Shown: positions 14,235 to 24,389, counted from the stretch's first letter. The stretch is DNA of 25,348 bases from an uncultured Marinilabiliales bacterium (GCA_937877575.1 CALFIZ010000109.1:1-25348); one strand, 5' to 3'. Translations and numbers: made by a program. The notes: generated from the letters alone by a model not told the origin.

Positions 14235-17210
14235 CTAAGGCTTCACATTCTTTTTCAAAGAATCACTGATGAGTTGTTTGAGCGCAACTGTACGCTGCAT
14301 CACAACATTCTGCTTCTCTGGACGATATAAGTCCTTGTATTTCCTGCCTGTAGGAATTATCTGCAGATTTCCGAGTTTGCCCTTGATATCCACCCCGACA
14401 CGCAATAAAACAGGATCCATCATGGATATGTTATAGTCAAAAGTATTGGAAAGTGTGTGACGACCGCCTATAATAGCCGAATATTTGTCCATCGTTACCA
14501 TGAAGGGGTAAATATCTATTTCATTGCGGAATATTGTCGCCTCAACCGACAGGCTGTCAATCCTGTTGTACTCCCGGTTGTTGAACTGCAAGTATTGGGC
14601 TATAGTGTTAAACGTTTCACTGTCAAGGATCACCAAATCCTTGCCGCTGAATGCTGCCGCTCCCTTAAGCGTTGACAGCTTAAGCGAATACCTTTCAGTA
14701 AGATAAGTCTCTGCAGCAATATGAAACTCTCCGTTCCCGGAAAAAGACTTCAACATGGGAAAAACTGTATCGATGTCGGGTATCATATCAATAAGCTCGG
14801 ATATGCTGATGTCAAGCAAATGGAAGTCCAACGCCGCAAACAGATGGTTCCTGCGCGGTGAACGATACAATGCCGTAAGCTGCATTCTCGCAGCATTGCA
14901 GGTGAAAGCCATCTGCTCAAGTATCAAATCACCATCATTTATATACAGCTTGCCTCCAAGGTCCTCTATGCCCGTGGTATTGTATTTTGCCTTCCTGACA
15001 TTTGTATTCAGCACGAAATCAACACCTTGTGGCACAATAAACGGATTCGCCTCTGTATCAGTGCCTTCATTGATGTTTTCATCGGCAATGTCGGCCTCAA
15101 CGTCAACAGTATCCTTTACACCAAAGCCACTGATGAAACCTATAAGCTGGTTGATATCAGCGTATGGAGAGGTGAAATTGAACTCGCCCTTCAAGAGCTC
15201 CTTACCATCAAGATATCCTTTCATGTTGTACAAATCGCCATAAAGGTTGAATGATGAATTACTGATGAGGAAACTGCTGTTTCCTATCTTGAACCTGTCT
15301 GGATTAAGATTCGACTGCAGAGTCTTGATTCTTATCACTGAATCATTGGGCAGCGTCACCAATGCCTCCTTAAGATTTATGTCAACATCCGGATTCCACA
15401 TGCTGAGGATGTTGGTCTGAGTGCTGTCTTTGTCATATTGTCCACGGAGACCGACAGTCTGAGCAGTAACTCTATATGCACTTCCCAAATCCACTTTCAG
15501 CGAATTGGTCTTCAACGACAGCTTATTGGCATCATTCCGGTTGTTTCTCCCGGACGGGAAAAGCACATAACTTCCGTTCGGATTGTCTGTCACGACTGAA
15601 ATGGTATCCAAGGTGCCATCGAGATTCGACATTTTAAAGTTACAATTCACATAATATGAATCATTTACAGGATGAATCACATCCGATAAAGCCAACTGGA
15701 TGTCGGCATCACTGAGAATGGCATCTATCTTGTTTGACACAAGTTTTACGGTCAAATTATCACTGTTAATGCCCAAATCGACAAAATCCTTGAAATACCT
15801 GTTGTCAGTTCCCGGCAATGCAACCTTTACCGAAACATTATCACTGTTTGCATAGATGTCGTCTTTCAAATTCACATCCAAACCGTCAATGACAATGGTT
15901 CCGTCGGCAACAGCATTGCTGAAATTCGATTTACGTATTTCACTGACATTCAGTTTCAGTTTCTTCAAATCGACCTTTGCCTTGCCATCAGCCTGCAAGC
16001 CTACGTCATCTTTCACAAAGACAAGGCATTTCCGCAGGTCAAGATTGGCATCTACAGCCAAATCGCACAATATATCACCCAAAAGGTCACTTATCTTTCC
16101 GGATGCATGAAGCGGTCCCATATCAGTATCAGTTGAAAAGTCCTTAAGTTCAAGTCCCAAATCAGACATGTCATCCATATTGATGACAGCGTAAGCCTTC
16201 AAGTCTGTGTTTTCCAACTTTGTAGCAAGTGTCCTATATGAAAAATCAGCATCCTTGACCGTCAGATTCGCCGTCAGCACAGGTTTTTCTTTTTCTCCGA
16301 AAACCCCACTGACATTGCCGTCCAAAGCAACACGGCAGGTGAGGTTCATATTATCCATAAAGGACAGGAACTTTTCCGGAACCAAGGCTATAATGCTGCC
16401 AACTTCGCACTCATCGAGTTGATAATCAACATTTAATGCAATATTATCAGTATCACTCATATCAATCATACCGGCCAATTCGAGCAACAAACTGTTAATT
16501 GCCAGCGTTGTTTTATCCAAAGAAATTTTCCCTATACCGTTATCAGTCAGCGTCAGGCTTACAGGCGTTTTAAGAGCCGCGTCAGCAGATGCGGCATACA
16601 CCACAGAGTCAAGGACTATGTCAGTGTTGCTAACCACCAAATCAATATCAGCATTTATATCAGCATCTGTAAGATTACCTTTGGCTTTAAGCTGCAAATC
16701 TTTAAGACGGGCATCAAGCCCGCGGGACGGACTGACTATTTTAACCTTCAGGCCATCGATGCCAAGTGACTGCAGTTCGATATTCTTCGAAAGTGAAAAG
16801 GAAGATGTACTCTCAGTCTCCGATTCTTTGGCAAATTCATCAAGATTAATATTCACAGCACCTTTACCGATGGTTATCTTGTTGATTACAATGTCTTTAT
16901 CCTTAAGAAATTTCTTCAAATTAAACGACAGAAAAAGGTCATTGACGTATGCCATTGTATCGCTTGTCACCTTTGAGTTAACCAAAGTGTTTTCAAGATG
17001 CAGGCTGACATCAGGGAAAGTCTTGAAAAAAGAAATATCAACGCTTTCCGTTTTTGCAGGGAAGGGACTGTATTCAGCGACTTTCCTATTTAGGAAAGGT
17101 GTAATCTTTTTCGGAGTCAGTACAAAATTGAAGGCAATGATGCAACCGACAGCAATCAGAGCTATCAAAGATGCGAGAACAATGCCTATAATCTTTAATG
17201 CTTTTTTCAT
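14235..17210 (-). CDS. AsmA-like inner-membrane/periplasmic protein
   Basis: A 991-residue protein with one N-terminal membrane helix (about 7-30) and a long, repetitive beta-rich periplasmic part full of alternating hydrophobic residues. The opening LTPKKITPFLNRKVAEY and the later SVDISFFKTFPDVSLHLEN are typical of Bacteroidota AsmA-family proteins. The family (AsmA, YhdP, TamB, YdbH) forms periplasm-spanning grooves that move phospholipids between the membranes; in Bacteroidota this is by homology only. It is the last gene of the seven-gene - strand operon, 4 bases after the small lipoprotein, and ends at the bidirectional terminator. Confidence 0.88.
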   Translation of the reverse strand: MKKALKIIGIVLASLIALIAVGCIIAFNFVLTPKKITPFLNRKVAEYSPFPAKTESVDISFFKTFPDVSLHLENTLVNSKVTSDTMAYVNDLFLSFNLKKFLKDKDIVINKITIGKGAVNINLDEFAKESETESTSSFSLSKNIELQSLGIDGLKVKIVSPSRGLDARLKDLQLKAKGNLTDADINADIDLVVSNTDIVLDSVVYAASADAALKTPVSLTLTDNGIGKISLDKTTLAINSLLLELAGMIDMSDTDNIALNVDYQLDECEVGSIIALVPEKFLSFMDNMNLTCRVALDGNVSGVFGEKEKPVLTANLTVKDADFSYRTLATKLENTDLKAYAVINMDDMSDLGLELKDFSTDTDMGPLHASGKISDLLGDILCDLAVDANLDLRKCLVFVKDDVGLQADGKAKVDLKKLKLNVSEIRKSNFSNAVADGTIVIDGLDVNLKDDIYANSDNVSVKVALPGTDNRYFKDFVDLGINSDNLTVKLVSNKIDAILSDADIQLALSDVIHPVNDSYYVNCNFKMSNLDGTLDTISVVTDNPNGSYVLFPSGRNNRNDANKLSLKTNSLKVDLGSAYRVTAQTVGLRGQYDKDSTQTNILSMWNPDVDINLKEALVTLPNDSVIRIKTLQSNLNPDRFKIGNSSFLISNSSFNLYGDLYNMKGYLDGKELLKGEFNFTSPYADINQLIGFISGFGVKDTVDVEADIADENINEGTDTEANPFIVPQGVDFVLNTNVRKAKYNTTGIEDLGGKLYINDGDLILEQMAFTCNAARMQLTALYRSPRRNHLFAALDFHLLDISISELIDMIPDIDTVFPMLKSFSGNGEFHIAAETYLTERYSLKLSTLKGAAAFSGKDLVILDSETFNTIAQYLQFNNREYNRIDSLSVEATIFRNEIDIYPFMVTMDKYSAIIGGRHTLSNTFDYNISMMDPVLLRVGVDIKGKLGNLQIIPTGRKYKDLYRPEKQNVVMQRTVALKQLISDSLKKNVKP

Positions 17211-17214
17211 TTCG

Positions 17215-17580
17215 TCAGTTAACTCTGGTAAATGTGTGGCTTACATCGAAATCATCACTGTAAATAAGCGAAGTGGCAGTAAGCTCATTGATGGTATATA
17301 CTTTGGGGATTACCGCACCGAACTCAGTTTCATGATACTGTGTCAAGACATTGTCTTCCAGTTTCCAAGTGAAAGGAATCGACTCCTCCTCACCGTAGTC
17401 ATCCGCCAGATTCCAAAATGCGGCATTCCCGTCAGAGTAATATTTTTCATAATACTGTCCCTCTTCCCAAGTACCGGGGAGCAACTCAGCATCAATGTTC
17501 GTCGCGTTATGATCATCACATCCTGAGGCAAGGAATACCAGCAGCAGAAAACATCCTATTTTAATCGCTCTTTTTATCAT
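17215..17580 (-). CDS. Small lipoprotein of unknown function (lipocalin-like)
   Basis: A 121-residue lipoprotein: signal peptide with lipobox ASGC (Cys21), then an acidic CDDHNATNID start. The rest is short beta strands with LLPGTWEEGQYY, FTWKLEDNVLTQYH and a C-terminal VSHTFTRVN. This is the look of small Bacteroidota lipocalin-like lipoproteins, where a LxGtW motif opens the barrel. The function is unknown. The start overlaps the transglutaminase stop by four bases (ATGA), so translation is probably coupled. Confidence 0.8.
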   Translation of the reverse strand: MIKRAIKIGCFLLLVFLASGCDDHNATNIDAELLPGTWEEGQYYEKYYSDGNAAFWNLADDYGEEESIPFTWKLEDNVLTQYHETEFGAVIPKVYTINELTATSLIYSDDFDVSHTFTRVN

Positions 17581-20198
17581 TTCAAAGTCTTATAAATCAA
17601 CTCGCCTGTTCCGATTCTGTAGCCTTCGGATTTAAAAACGAGTTCTCCATCAGTATTGACGATATAGACTAAAGGATAATTATCCGAGAAACTCTGGTTT
17701 GTTGAAGCGACTATATTGTTAATCCACTGTGAATCTTCATCATACATGAAAATACTGTTTGACGGCAAATTCCAGTCAGAAGCCCTGAAAACTTCAGAAC
17801 GCTTGTCGGAAGGAATCACGAAAAGCAAGTTACCGCCCCACTGTTCAAACTGTGACTTTAATGAGGAGATATCCTTAAACAAATGTTTGGTAGGTTCACG
17901 GTTAGGGTCGATGAAACAAACCACGAGCTGATTGCCGGCAGCATAATCCGAGACCGTCTTTTCTTTCGACTGTTCGGGCTTATAAGTCATGTCGATTTTA
18001 CCATACGACTCCTCTCTCGGAGTAAGCGGGAGCAGTATTATTTCCTTCTTAACCGTCTGATTAGGAGCAATATTGAAGAATTCAAGTCTTGACCTGACGG
18101 CGCCGTCACTGTAACGGCTGCCTGTGGAAAGCATATAATATCCGGCTTCAAGCGGCAGAGTGACAGGGAAATTTGCCACTCTTGGGTCATCTTCAAAATC
18201 GAAGGAAGTGAAGCTCCCGTTTTCGAATCGTGCTATAGTGTAGTGAGTCCAATATACAGGGTTTACCTGCGCATCCTTCGGTTTGGACAGCACCAGTGTC
18301 CCCATTTCCTGTGCCGGCTTGCAAGCATCAAAAGTAACTGTCCTCCAATTCCCGTTTTCATAGACAAAAATCTGATTCGTAGCATTGTCAAGATATGCCG
18401 GGATATTCATTGAACGGCATAAAGCGACGAAGAATATATCACGTGAATGACTGTCGGCACGACGAAGCTGGTACACTCCGACAGGCGAAACCGGGCAATT
18501 GAAATAATTGCCGTCTTCATCTGTTATTATGTGTTCCGCAACCCAGTCGTAAACGATGTCCGGAATCGTATAATCACCGAATTCGGGATATAATTTCCGG
18601 TGAAGATGGCTGCGCCACGGATACAAAAACTCATTGGAGATTCGCGGAGGCAATATACCTTTTATAAAGACATCAACAGGATAGTCAGACTCCGACATGT
18701 CATAGCAAACCAACTGATTTTGAAGCACTTCAGCTGACGCATCACGCAGATCCTTATCCGAAATGGCATCCAAATATTCCTTCAGATAAAGTCCATCCTT
18801 TTTCCTGGAATTGTCATTTATAAACCTGATGATATTCTCATAGTTGCCTTCACTCCTATCGACATAGTTCCAAATCTGTTCTTCCGTCAGATTTTCACTC
18901 CTCATACCTGAAATCCTGTCCTTAGTAGGGAAAGTCTGCATATATGCGTTACGTATGGAATCTTCCTGCTGGAGACGCAGATTGTTTCTATCTATCTCTT
19001 CTTTAGGCAGTTCTGCCTGCCGCACTTCTCCTCTTGGCGGAACCATTTCGAAGATTTCAACATATTCGTCACCACTCTGACGAGAAAGTTGGATTGTCAG
19101 CTTATCCTGTTTGCGGACATCTATCTTTGCATAATTATAGACATTGTCCTTATCAGCCCAGATGAGCAAGTCGCCCAAACCTGTTGTTGCACTTGCATCG
19201 CCATTGGCATCGGTTATCTGAGTCACAATAGGATAATATTCCGCATAATTGTACAGACCCAATTTCACAGAGGCGCCTTCTACCGGATTACACTGACTGT
19301 CAATCACATGGATTGTAATTTTTTTGGTAGCCGTATAATTACCGAGCATATTGATTCGTGAGAAAAGGCCGGTGCGGTGATTGATTTCCTCATCACCCTT
19401 GTATTTTCCGAAGGCATTTGAATGTACCATCATGGTTCGTGTGGCAGGAAACGTAAACCACCCCATGTCGAGACGAGCGTCAGGTTCACAGGCACCGAGA
19501 TAGTACCACTTCCCATCGACCCAGACTTCAACCCAAGCGTGATTGTCATCGGTATGAGCCCAGCGCGGCGTGTAGCACTGTCGTGCGGGAATGCCGACTG
19601 CCCTCATGGCTGTAACGGTAAAAGTCGATTCCTCGCCGCAACGCCCGTATGATGTCTTTATCGTAGCCAACGGCGCTGAAGTACGGCTGTCGGAAGGGCG
19701 ATACGCCACTTTTTCATGGCACCAATGGTTGACCTCCAGGGCAGCGTCATACATCGACATATCCTTTATCCTATCCTTCAGTTCGTCAAAGAACAGCGAT
19801 CTTGCCATGTCGAGGTTTTCGTTATTGACACGATATACGAGTACAAAATGGCGGAAAATATCCTCAGGCACAGTCTTGCCCCATGAGAAGAAATCTCTTG
19901 CCTTGAAAGCATTTCGGACCTGGGAAAGATAAAAGTCACCGTCATAGTCGCCCAAGTCGCTCAGTGGCATATAGGCATATAGAAATTCAAGAGCCTCGCG
20001 TTCCTCAAGTGTCAGATTTTCGCCGTCAAGCACAGTAAACAGCGAGCTGTCACGTCCACAAGCCATTTCACGTCTTTCAAGATAATCCTGATGCACCTGA
20101 TTTCTATAGTCGGTATCAATAATAAAATGTTTTTCCCTGTTGGTACACGAGACCGATACCAAGGTGAGAACCAATAATATAGGCAACAACTTCTTCAT
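17577..20198 (-). CDS. Multidomain transglutaminase-like lipoprotein with degenerate second core and thioredoxin-like tail
   Basis: An 873-residue lipoprotein (lipobox VSVSC, Cys18). Parts: a helical N-terminal region; a transglutaminase-like protease core (about 140-250) with Cys187 in SYGRCGEES, His220 in DNHAWVEVW and an acidic residue at Glu238/Asp240 in ACEPD; a carboxypeptidase-regulatory-like beta domain (about 290-375); a second region (about 545-630) that copies the core pattern (IFFVALCRSMNIPAYL, then FVYENGNW) but has Ser583 where Cys is expected and no His; then a beta region and a C-terminal thioredoxin-like fold (about 750-873) with no CxxC. The catalytic core is therefore single and the other two folds look inactive. 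Such proteins cleave or crosslink peptides in the envelope; the substrate is unknown. It starts 13 bases after galM and overlaps the next lipoprotein. Confidence 0.88.
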   Translation of the reverse strand: MKKLLPILLVLTLVSVSCTNREKHFIIDTDYRNQVHQDYLERREMACGRDSSLFTVLDGENLTLEEREALEFLYAYMPLSDLGDYDGDFYLSQVRNAFKARDFFSWGKTVPEDIFRHFVLVYRVNNENLDMARSLFFDELKDRIKDMSMYDAALEVNHWCHEKVAYRPSDSRTSAPLATIKTSYGRCGEESTFTVTAMRAVGIPARQCYTPRWAHTDDNHAWVEVWVDGKWYYLGACEPDARLDMGWFTFPATRTMMVHSNAFGKYKGDEEINHRTGLFSRINMLGNYTATKKITIHVIDSQCNPVEGASVKLGLYNYAEYYPIVTQITDANGDASATTGLGDLLIWADKDNVYNYAKIDVRKQDKLTIQLSRQSGDEYVEIFEMVPPRGEVRQAELPKEEIDRNNLRLQQEDSIRNAYMQTFPTKDRISGMRSENLTEEQIWNYVDRSEGNYENIIRFINDNSRKKDGLYLKEYLDAISDKDLRDASAEVLQNQLVCYDMSESDYPVDVFIKGILPPRISNEFLYPWRSHLHRKLYPEFGDYTIPDIVYDWVAEHIITDEDGNYFNCPVSPVGVYQLRRADSHSRDIFFVALCRSMNIPAYLDNATNQIFVYENGNWRTVTFDACKPAQEMGTLVLSKPKDAQVNPVYWTHYTIARFENGSFTSFDFEDDPRVANFPVTLPLEAGYYMLSTGSRYSDGAVRSRLEFFNIAPNQTVKKEIILLPLTPREESYGKIDMTYKPEQSKEKTVSDYAAGNQLVVCFIDPNREPTKHLFKDISSLKSQFEQWGGNLLFVIPSDKRSEVFRASDWNLPSNSIFMYDEDSQWINNIVASTNQSFSDNYPLVYIVNTDGELVFKSEGYRIGTGELIYKTLK

Positions 20199-20211
20199 TG
20201 TGAAAATGCTT

Positions 20212-21330
20212 TTAGTCTGTTACTGAAAATCTGAAGATTGCATTGTGGTTGTATGTGTCTTGAGGACGGAGAACAGGCGACGGCCAGTCAATACTGTTTG
20301 GAGAATTGGGATAATACTGCGTTTCGGCGGCGAATGCCGAGCGTTTGTTATAAACGATGCCTTTCTTGCCTTTCAGAGAACCGTCAAGGAAATTGCCCGA
20401 ATAGAACTGAATACCGGGAGCATCCGTATAAATCTCAAGGGTTATTCCCGTAGCAGGACATGTAGCCAAGAGGGCGAGAATACTGATGTTTCTGTTATTG
20501 TTCAACACGAAATTGTGGTCATAGCCAAGTCCGTTTCCAAGCTGAACATCATTTTCGTCAATATCTCTTCCGATTGTTTTTGGCTTAGTAAAGTCGAATG
20601 CAGTGCCTTCAACCTTACGTATCTCATTGAAAGTCATAAATGTACTGTCAATAGGGGTGAAATCATCGGCATTGATGGCCAAGATATGGTCGAGAATATC
20701 AGTGCCGGGTTCTCCAGAAAGATTGAAGTATGAATGGTTCGACATATTGACAATAGTCGGCTTGTCGGTCGTTGCCGAGTAAGAAATCTTTATTTCATTG
20801 TCATCGGTGAGAACATATTTGACCTTAGCCGTAACATTTCCAGGGAAGTTTTCATCGCCGTCCGGTGATAAATAAGTGAAAGTCACCTCATTATGTCCCA
20901 CAAGATTTCCTTCCCACACTTTTCTGTCCCAGCCATTGATTCCACCGTGCAGACAGTGTCCGAAATTATTTACAGGCAGCTGATAGTCAATGCCATCAAT
21001 TGAAAACCTGCCTTTATCGATTCTGTTTGCATAACGGCCCACCACAGCTCCGAAGTTATTGTCAGTGTTCACATAATCATTGATATTGTCGAATCCTAAT
21101 ACCACATCACGCATTATACCTTCTCTGTCAGGAACCATTATAGAGACTATTCTGGCACCGTAATTTGTGAGGCAGACCTCCATGCCGTTACCGTTATATA
21201 ATCTGTACAGTTCAGTTTCAGAGCCATTTACGTTAGCCTTGAATTTTTCAGGGTTGAGACCTGATTGCGTAGTTTTTGTGCCACAGCATGTCAGCATGAC
21301 CGCCAGCACAGCGAAAATCATTCTTTTCAT
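20212..21330 (-). CDS. galM: Aldose 1-epimerase, lipoprotein form
   Basis: A mutarotase that interconverts alpha and beta anomers of galactose or glucose. The 372 residues carry NYGARIVSIMVPDR, HCLHGG with His128, NHSYFNLSG with His199, and the catalytic Glu336 in FAAETQYYPNSPN; all are family signatures. A lipoprotein signal (VMLTCC, Cys15/16) places it in the envelope, where it would act on sugars released from polysaccharides, unlike cytoplasmic GalM. The gene starts 2 bases after rluD. Confidence 0.94.
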   Translation of the reverse strand: MKRMIFAVLAVMLTCCGTKTTQSGLNPEKFKANVNGSETELYRLYNGNGMEVCLTNYGARIVSIMVPDREGIMRDVVLGFDNINDYVNTDNNFGAVVGRYANRIDKGRFSIDGIDYQLPVNNFGHCLHGGINGWDRKVWEGNLVGHNEVTFTYLSPDGDENFPGNVTAKVKYVLTDDNEIKISYSATTDKPTIVNMSNHSYFNLSGEPGTDILDHILAINADDFTPIDSTFMTFNEIRKVEGTAFDFTKPKTIGRDIDENDVQLGNGLGYDHNFVLNNNRNISILALLATCPATGITLEIYTDAPGIQFYSGNFLDGSLKGKKGIVYNKRSAFAAETQYYPNSPNSIDWPSPVLRPQDTYNHNAIFRFSVTD

Positions 21331-21332
21331 TG

Positions 21333-22376
21333 TTATTCGTTATTATATTCTCCGACATATTTCTTCCATTTGGCAATCACGCGCTGCATATCATCAGGCA
21401 GTTCTGAGTCAAACTGCATAAGCTGATGCGTGGTTGGATGCACAAACCCGATGGTTTTAGCATGCAGAGCCTGACGTGGGAGTATATCGAAGCAGTTATT
21501 CACAAATTGTTTGTATTTGGTAAAGGTCGTACCTTTGACTATAGTGTCACCGCCGTAAGTTTTGTCACCGAAAAGCGGATGTTTCAAATACTGCATGTGG
21601 GCACGTATCTGGTGTGTGCGTCCGGTTTCCAGACGGCATTCCACAAGTGTCACATAGTTGAAACGCTGCAACACCCTGTAGTGGGTCACCGCATGACGTC
21701 CCTGCGAACCGTCGGGATATACCGCAACGACTCTTCTGTCCTTTGCGCTTCTGCCAAGATTTCCGGTAATTGTTCCCTCATCTTCATCAAAGTCACCCCA
21801 GACAAGAGCCTGATAACGTCTTTCAACAGTATGGTCAAAAAACTGTTTTGCAAGATATGTCTGCGCCACCTCATTCTTAGCCACCAGCAGCAATCCGCTG
21901 GTATCCTTGTCGATTCTGTGAACTAATGCCGGGATTGCACCCCTGCCCTGTTCATTGAAATAATACGTCAGCGCATTTACCAGTGTGCCGTCATAATTGG
22001 CGTATGACGGATGGACAACCATGCCGGCCTTCTTATTGACTATGATGACATCGTCATCTTCATAAACGATTTCAAGAGGGATATTCTGCGGAATGACTTC
22101 AGTATCACGAGGCGGCTTGGACATCAGTATAGTGATGACATCCAACGGTTTAACCTTATAACTCGGTTTTTCAGGCTTGCCGTTGACAAGCACACAGTCG
22201 GCCTTTGCAGCAACTTGGATTTTGTTTCTTGACGCATTCTCTATCCTTGAGAACAGGAATTTGTCCATCCTGAGCGGACTCTGACCCTTATCGACAACAA
22301 AACGAAAATGTTCATACATTTCGTTGTCGGAATCCTCATTTTCGTGCAGTTCTATGTCCTCTATATTATCTTCCAT
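21333..22376 (-). CDS. rluD: 23S rRNA pseudouridine synthase, RluA/RluD family
   Basis: A cytoplasmic enzyme that converts uridine to pseudouridine in rRNA. The 347 residues comprise an acidic N-terminal tail, an S4 RNA-binding domain (about 34-95) and the synthase domain with catalytic Asp156 in HRIDKDTSG and RTHQIRAHM further on. RluD (helix 69 of 23S rRNA) is the closest named member; RluA or RluC specificity cannot be excluded. I chose the ATG at 22376, which directly follows an in-frame TTG; only 3 bases separate it from the preceding stop. The link with a PASTA protein gene upstream is common in Bacteroidota. Confidence 0.93.
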   Translation of the reverse strand: MEDNIEDIELHENEDSDNEMYEHFRFVVDKGQSPLRMDKFLFSRIENASRNKIQVAAKADCVLVNGKPEKPSYKVKPLDVITILMSKPPRDTEVIPQNIPLEIVYEDDDVIIVNKKAGMVVHPSYANYDGTLVNALTYYFNEQGRGAIPALVHRIDKDTSGLLLVAKNEVAQTYLAKQFFDHTVERRYQALVWGDFDEDEGTITGNLGRSAKDRRVVAVYPDGSQGRHAVTHYRVLQRFNYVTLVECRLETGRTHQIRAHMQYLKHPLFGDKTYGGDTIVKGTTFTKYKQFVNNCFDILPRQALHAKTIGFVHPTTHQLMQFDSELPDDMQRVIAKWKKYVGEYNNE

Positions 22377-22379
22377 CAA

Positions 22380-24389
22380 CTATTTCACAATTATCATTTT
22401 GGCAACTGAAACGGTGCCGTTGCTGCTCAAAGACTTAACCATGTATATTCCTTTTTCAAGACCAGTCACATCCATCTTATAAGGTAATGAAACTTTATCA
22501 AATCTGCGGCAGACATTACCACACAAATCAAAGATTATCAAGGTATTGTCACATTCAGTGCCTTGCAGGTCCGCTGTAACATACCCATTGGAGACAGGAT
22601 TAGGATAAAGCCTCAGTTTCACATTATTCGATGAGACATCACCTATACCCTCTTCTTCCGGAGGAATGTTTCCACCGATATAAGGACGGATCATAACAGT
22701 TCCTGCTTTCGCACTTTTCATCCACGTACCGTCAACATTGACAAAAGTCACTGATGATGAGTTTCTTGACATGTCGAAACCGAGACTGACAGGAGTCTCC
22801 CGTCCTTTAACCAGTCCGACGTAGAATGCGAGATTCGGAAAATAATCCGTGCTTATCACCAACGGTTCATCAAGAACAATGCGGTAATATTTCGACTGGT
22901 TGATAGAATCGAAATACATTTCAAAATCCTGCTGATATACCCTGGAATTAGGCGATGAAAACGAATCGTTCCATACAGCAAGAGTATAGGTGCTCGTCGT
23001 CTGACCGTACAACGATGTGAAATAAATCTTCACAGCCTTCAAAGTATCGGCGACATTAAGTTTGAATCTTTCACATACCATTGCTTCAGTCTTCTCTCCC
23101 AAACAATAAGCAAATTCAGGTGTTCCGTCGTCATAAGCGTAATAGTTGAAGAAATCCTGCCTGAATCGTACCGTGTCATTTTCCTTGAAATCCAAGCCTG
23201 TTTCGCTTATCACGTGGGTAATGACAAACGATGATGAATCGGTTTCAGAAGTCGGATAGACATTCGGGAATATGTTAGGGGTATAATATTTGGGGCCGTT
23301 TATGATTTCGCTGACCGGATTATAAAACGGATTGATATTGCCTATACCGGAATTATAATTCCAAATCTGTCTCCCTGTTTTGGCATTCACCACAGAGAAG
23401 CCGTAGTTGACGTTGTTGTATCTCCTGTCGAGATTGGATATTGCCATGCTGATGCTGGCAACCATCATTTCGTAAATGTTGTTACTTGCAGCGAACTGTC
23501 GGTTCGGCATTGCATAATAGTCTTTCAGGAACGACGTTGCATTCGACACGAAACACACATCTCTGTAATAATTGTCATTCATGGTACGTCCGTAGTCAAT
23601 ATAGATGTAATCAAGATTCCACCTTCCCGCATTGCTCTGCCATCCCGGATATTGGTCGGAGCTCGGCAGAGTTGCGACATTATGGAATCTGAACCGGAAG
23701 TCTTTGTTGAAATACATCTCATCGTTGATAGGCAGTATCACTTCGATGAAATGCTGTCCCTTGTTGGCGGCAGTATCTATTGATGAGAAAGCGAATCTTG
23801 GGATGCCCCATACGGTATGCCACCCGTAATTGGCTGAATCGGACGAAAAGAATTCAAGGCATAGGGAATCGTTGGTATTCACCATTGTCGGATCCTCATT
23901 CTCATATTTTTTCAATGGCTGAAAGAAGAAACTCAGATACACCGAATCCGAAGGCCTGAGTCTCCGACTGTCGGTGCCTATGATTGAATCAAGCCGTATC
24001 GGACGTGAAGTGAGATAATCAGCTGTTGCATACGTTCCCGGATACATCCGGCTGTAAAGGACACCGGTTTCGTCAAGTGCATCGAACGTCGCAACTCCTA
24101 TACTTATAGGGGAATACGCATAATCCCTGTTAACATACACATCTTTGTCACACCATAATTCCTGCGATGGATATTTGCTGTCGTAAGAAAAATCGTCGAA
24201 AAACGGAAGCGTCAGAATCATATCATCCGCCAACGACTTCTCAGTATTCGGATTGTTTCCCATAAGAACCGGATTATCAGGCAATTCCATAATATATTCC
24301 TGGCAGTATGCTATCTGATATGTCATCAGAAGCAAACATACGGCAATAATTTTTATAGTGTCAGAACAAATCTTCCGTATCATCCTCAT
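22380..24389 (-). CDS. T9SS-secreted surface protein of unknown function
   Basis: About 669 residues: signal peptide (ends AYCQ), a large beta-rich body beginning FFDDFSYDSKYPSQELW with aromatic strands throughout, and a type A T9SS sorting domain in the last ~80 residues (LYPNPVSNGYV, then GIYMVK). Proteins opening with a FFDDFS motif are frequent T9SS cargo in Bacteroidota; no enzyme motif is visible. The start is uncertain: ATG 24389 has AAGGAAA just upstream, ATG 24383 is equally in frame, and the frame extends to 24461. Either plausible start lies inside the end of the PASTA gene (overlap about 29 or 23 bases), so translation is probably coupled. Confidence 0.85.
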   Translation of the reverse strand: MRMIRKICSDTIKIIAVCLLLMTYQIAYCQEYIMELPDNPVLMGNNPNTEKSLADDMILTLPFFDDFSYDSKYPSQELWCDKDVYVNRDYAYSPISIGVATFDALDETGVLYSRMYPGTYATADYLTSRPIRLDSIIGTDSRRLRPSDSVYLSFFFQPLKKYENEDPTMVNTNDSLCLEFFSSDSANYGWHTVWGIPRFAFSSIDTAANKGQHFIEVILPINDEMYFNKDFRFRFHNVATLPSSDQYPGWQSNAGRWNLDYIYIDYGRTMNDNYYRDVCFVSNATSFLKDYYAMPNRQFAASNNIYEMMVASISMAISNLDRRYNNVNYGFSVVNAKTGRQIWNYNSGIGNINPFYNPVSEIINGPKYYTPNIFPNVYPTSETDSSSFVITHVISETGLDFKENDTVRFRQDFFNYYAYDDGTPEFAYCLGEKTEAMVCERFKLNVADTLKAVKIYFTSLYGQTTSTYTLAVWNDSFSSPNSRVYQQDFEMYFDSINQSKYYRIVLDEPLVISTDYFPNLAFYVGLVKGRETPVSLGFDMSRNSSSVTFVNVDGTWMKSAKAGTVMIRPYIGGNIPPEEEGIGDVSSNNVKLRLYPNPVSNGYVTADLQGTECDNTLIIFDLCGNVCRRFDKVSLPYKMDVTGLEKGIYMVKSLSSNGTVSVAKMIIVK

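Noticed and set aside
16618..17526. 302-codon open frame on the + strand
   Set aside because: It is antisense to the AsmA-like and small lipoprotein genes, with Ser-rich, low-complexity residues typical of shadow frames.
17577..20198. Transglutaminase gene as part of a defence or toxin system
   Set aside because: It is a lipoprotein in an envelope operon with housekeeping neighbours and no immunity or nuclease gene; nothing in the sequence supports defence.
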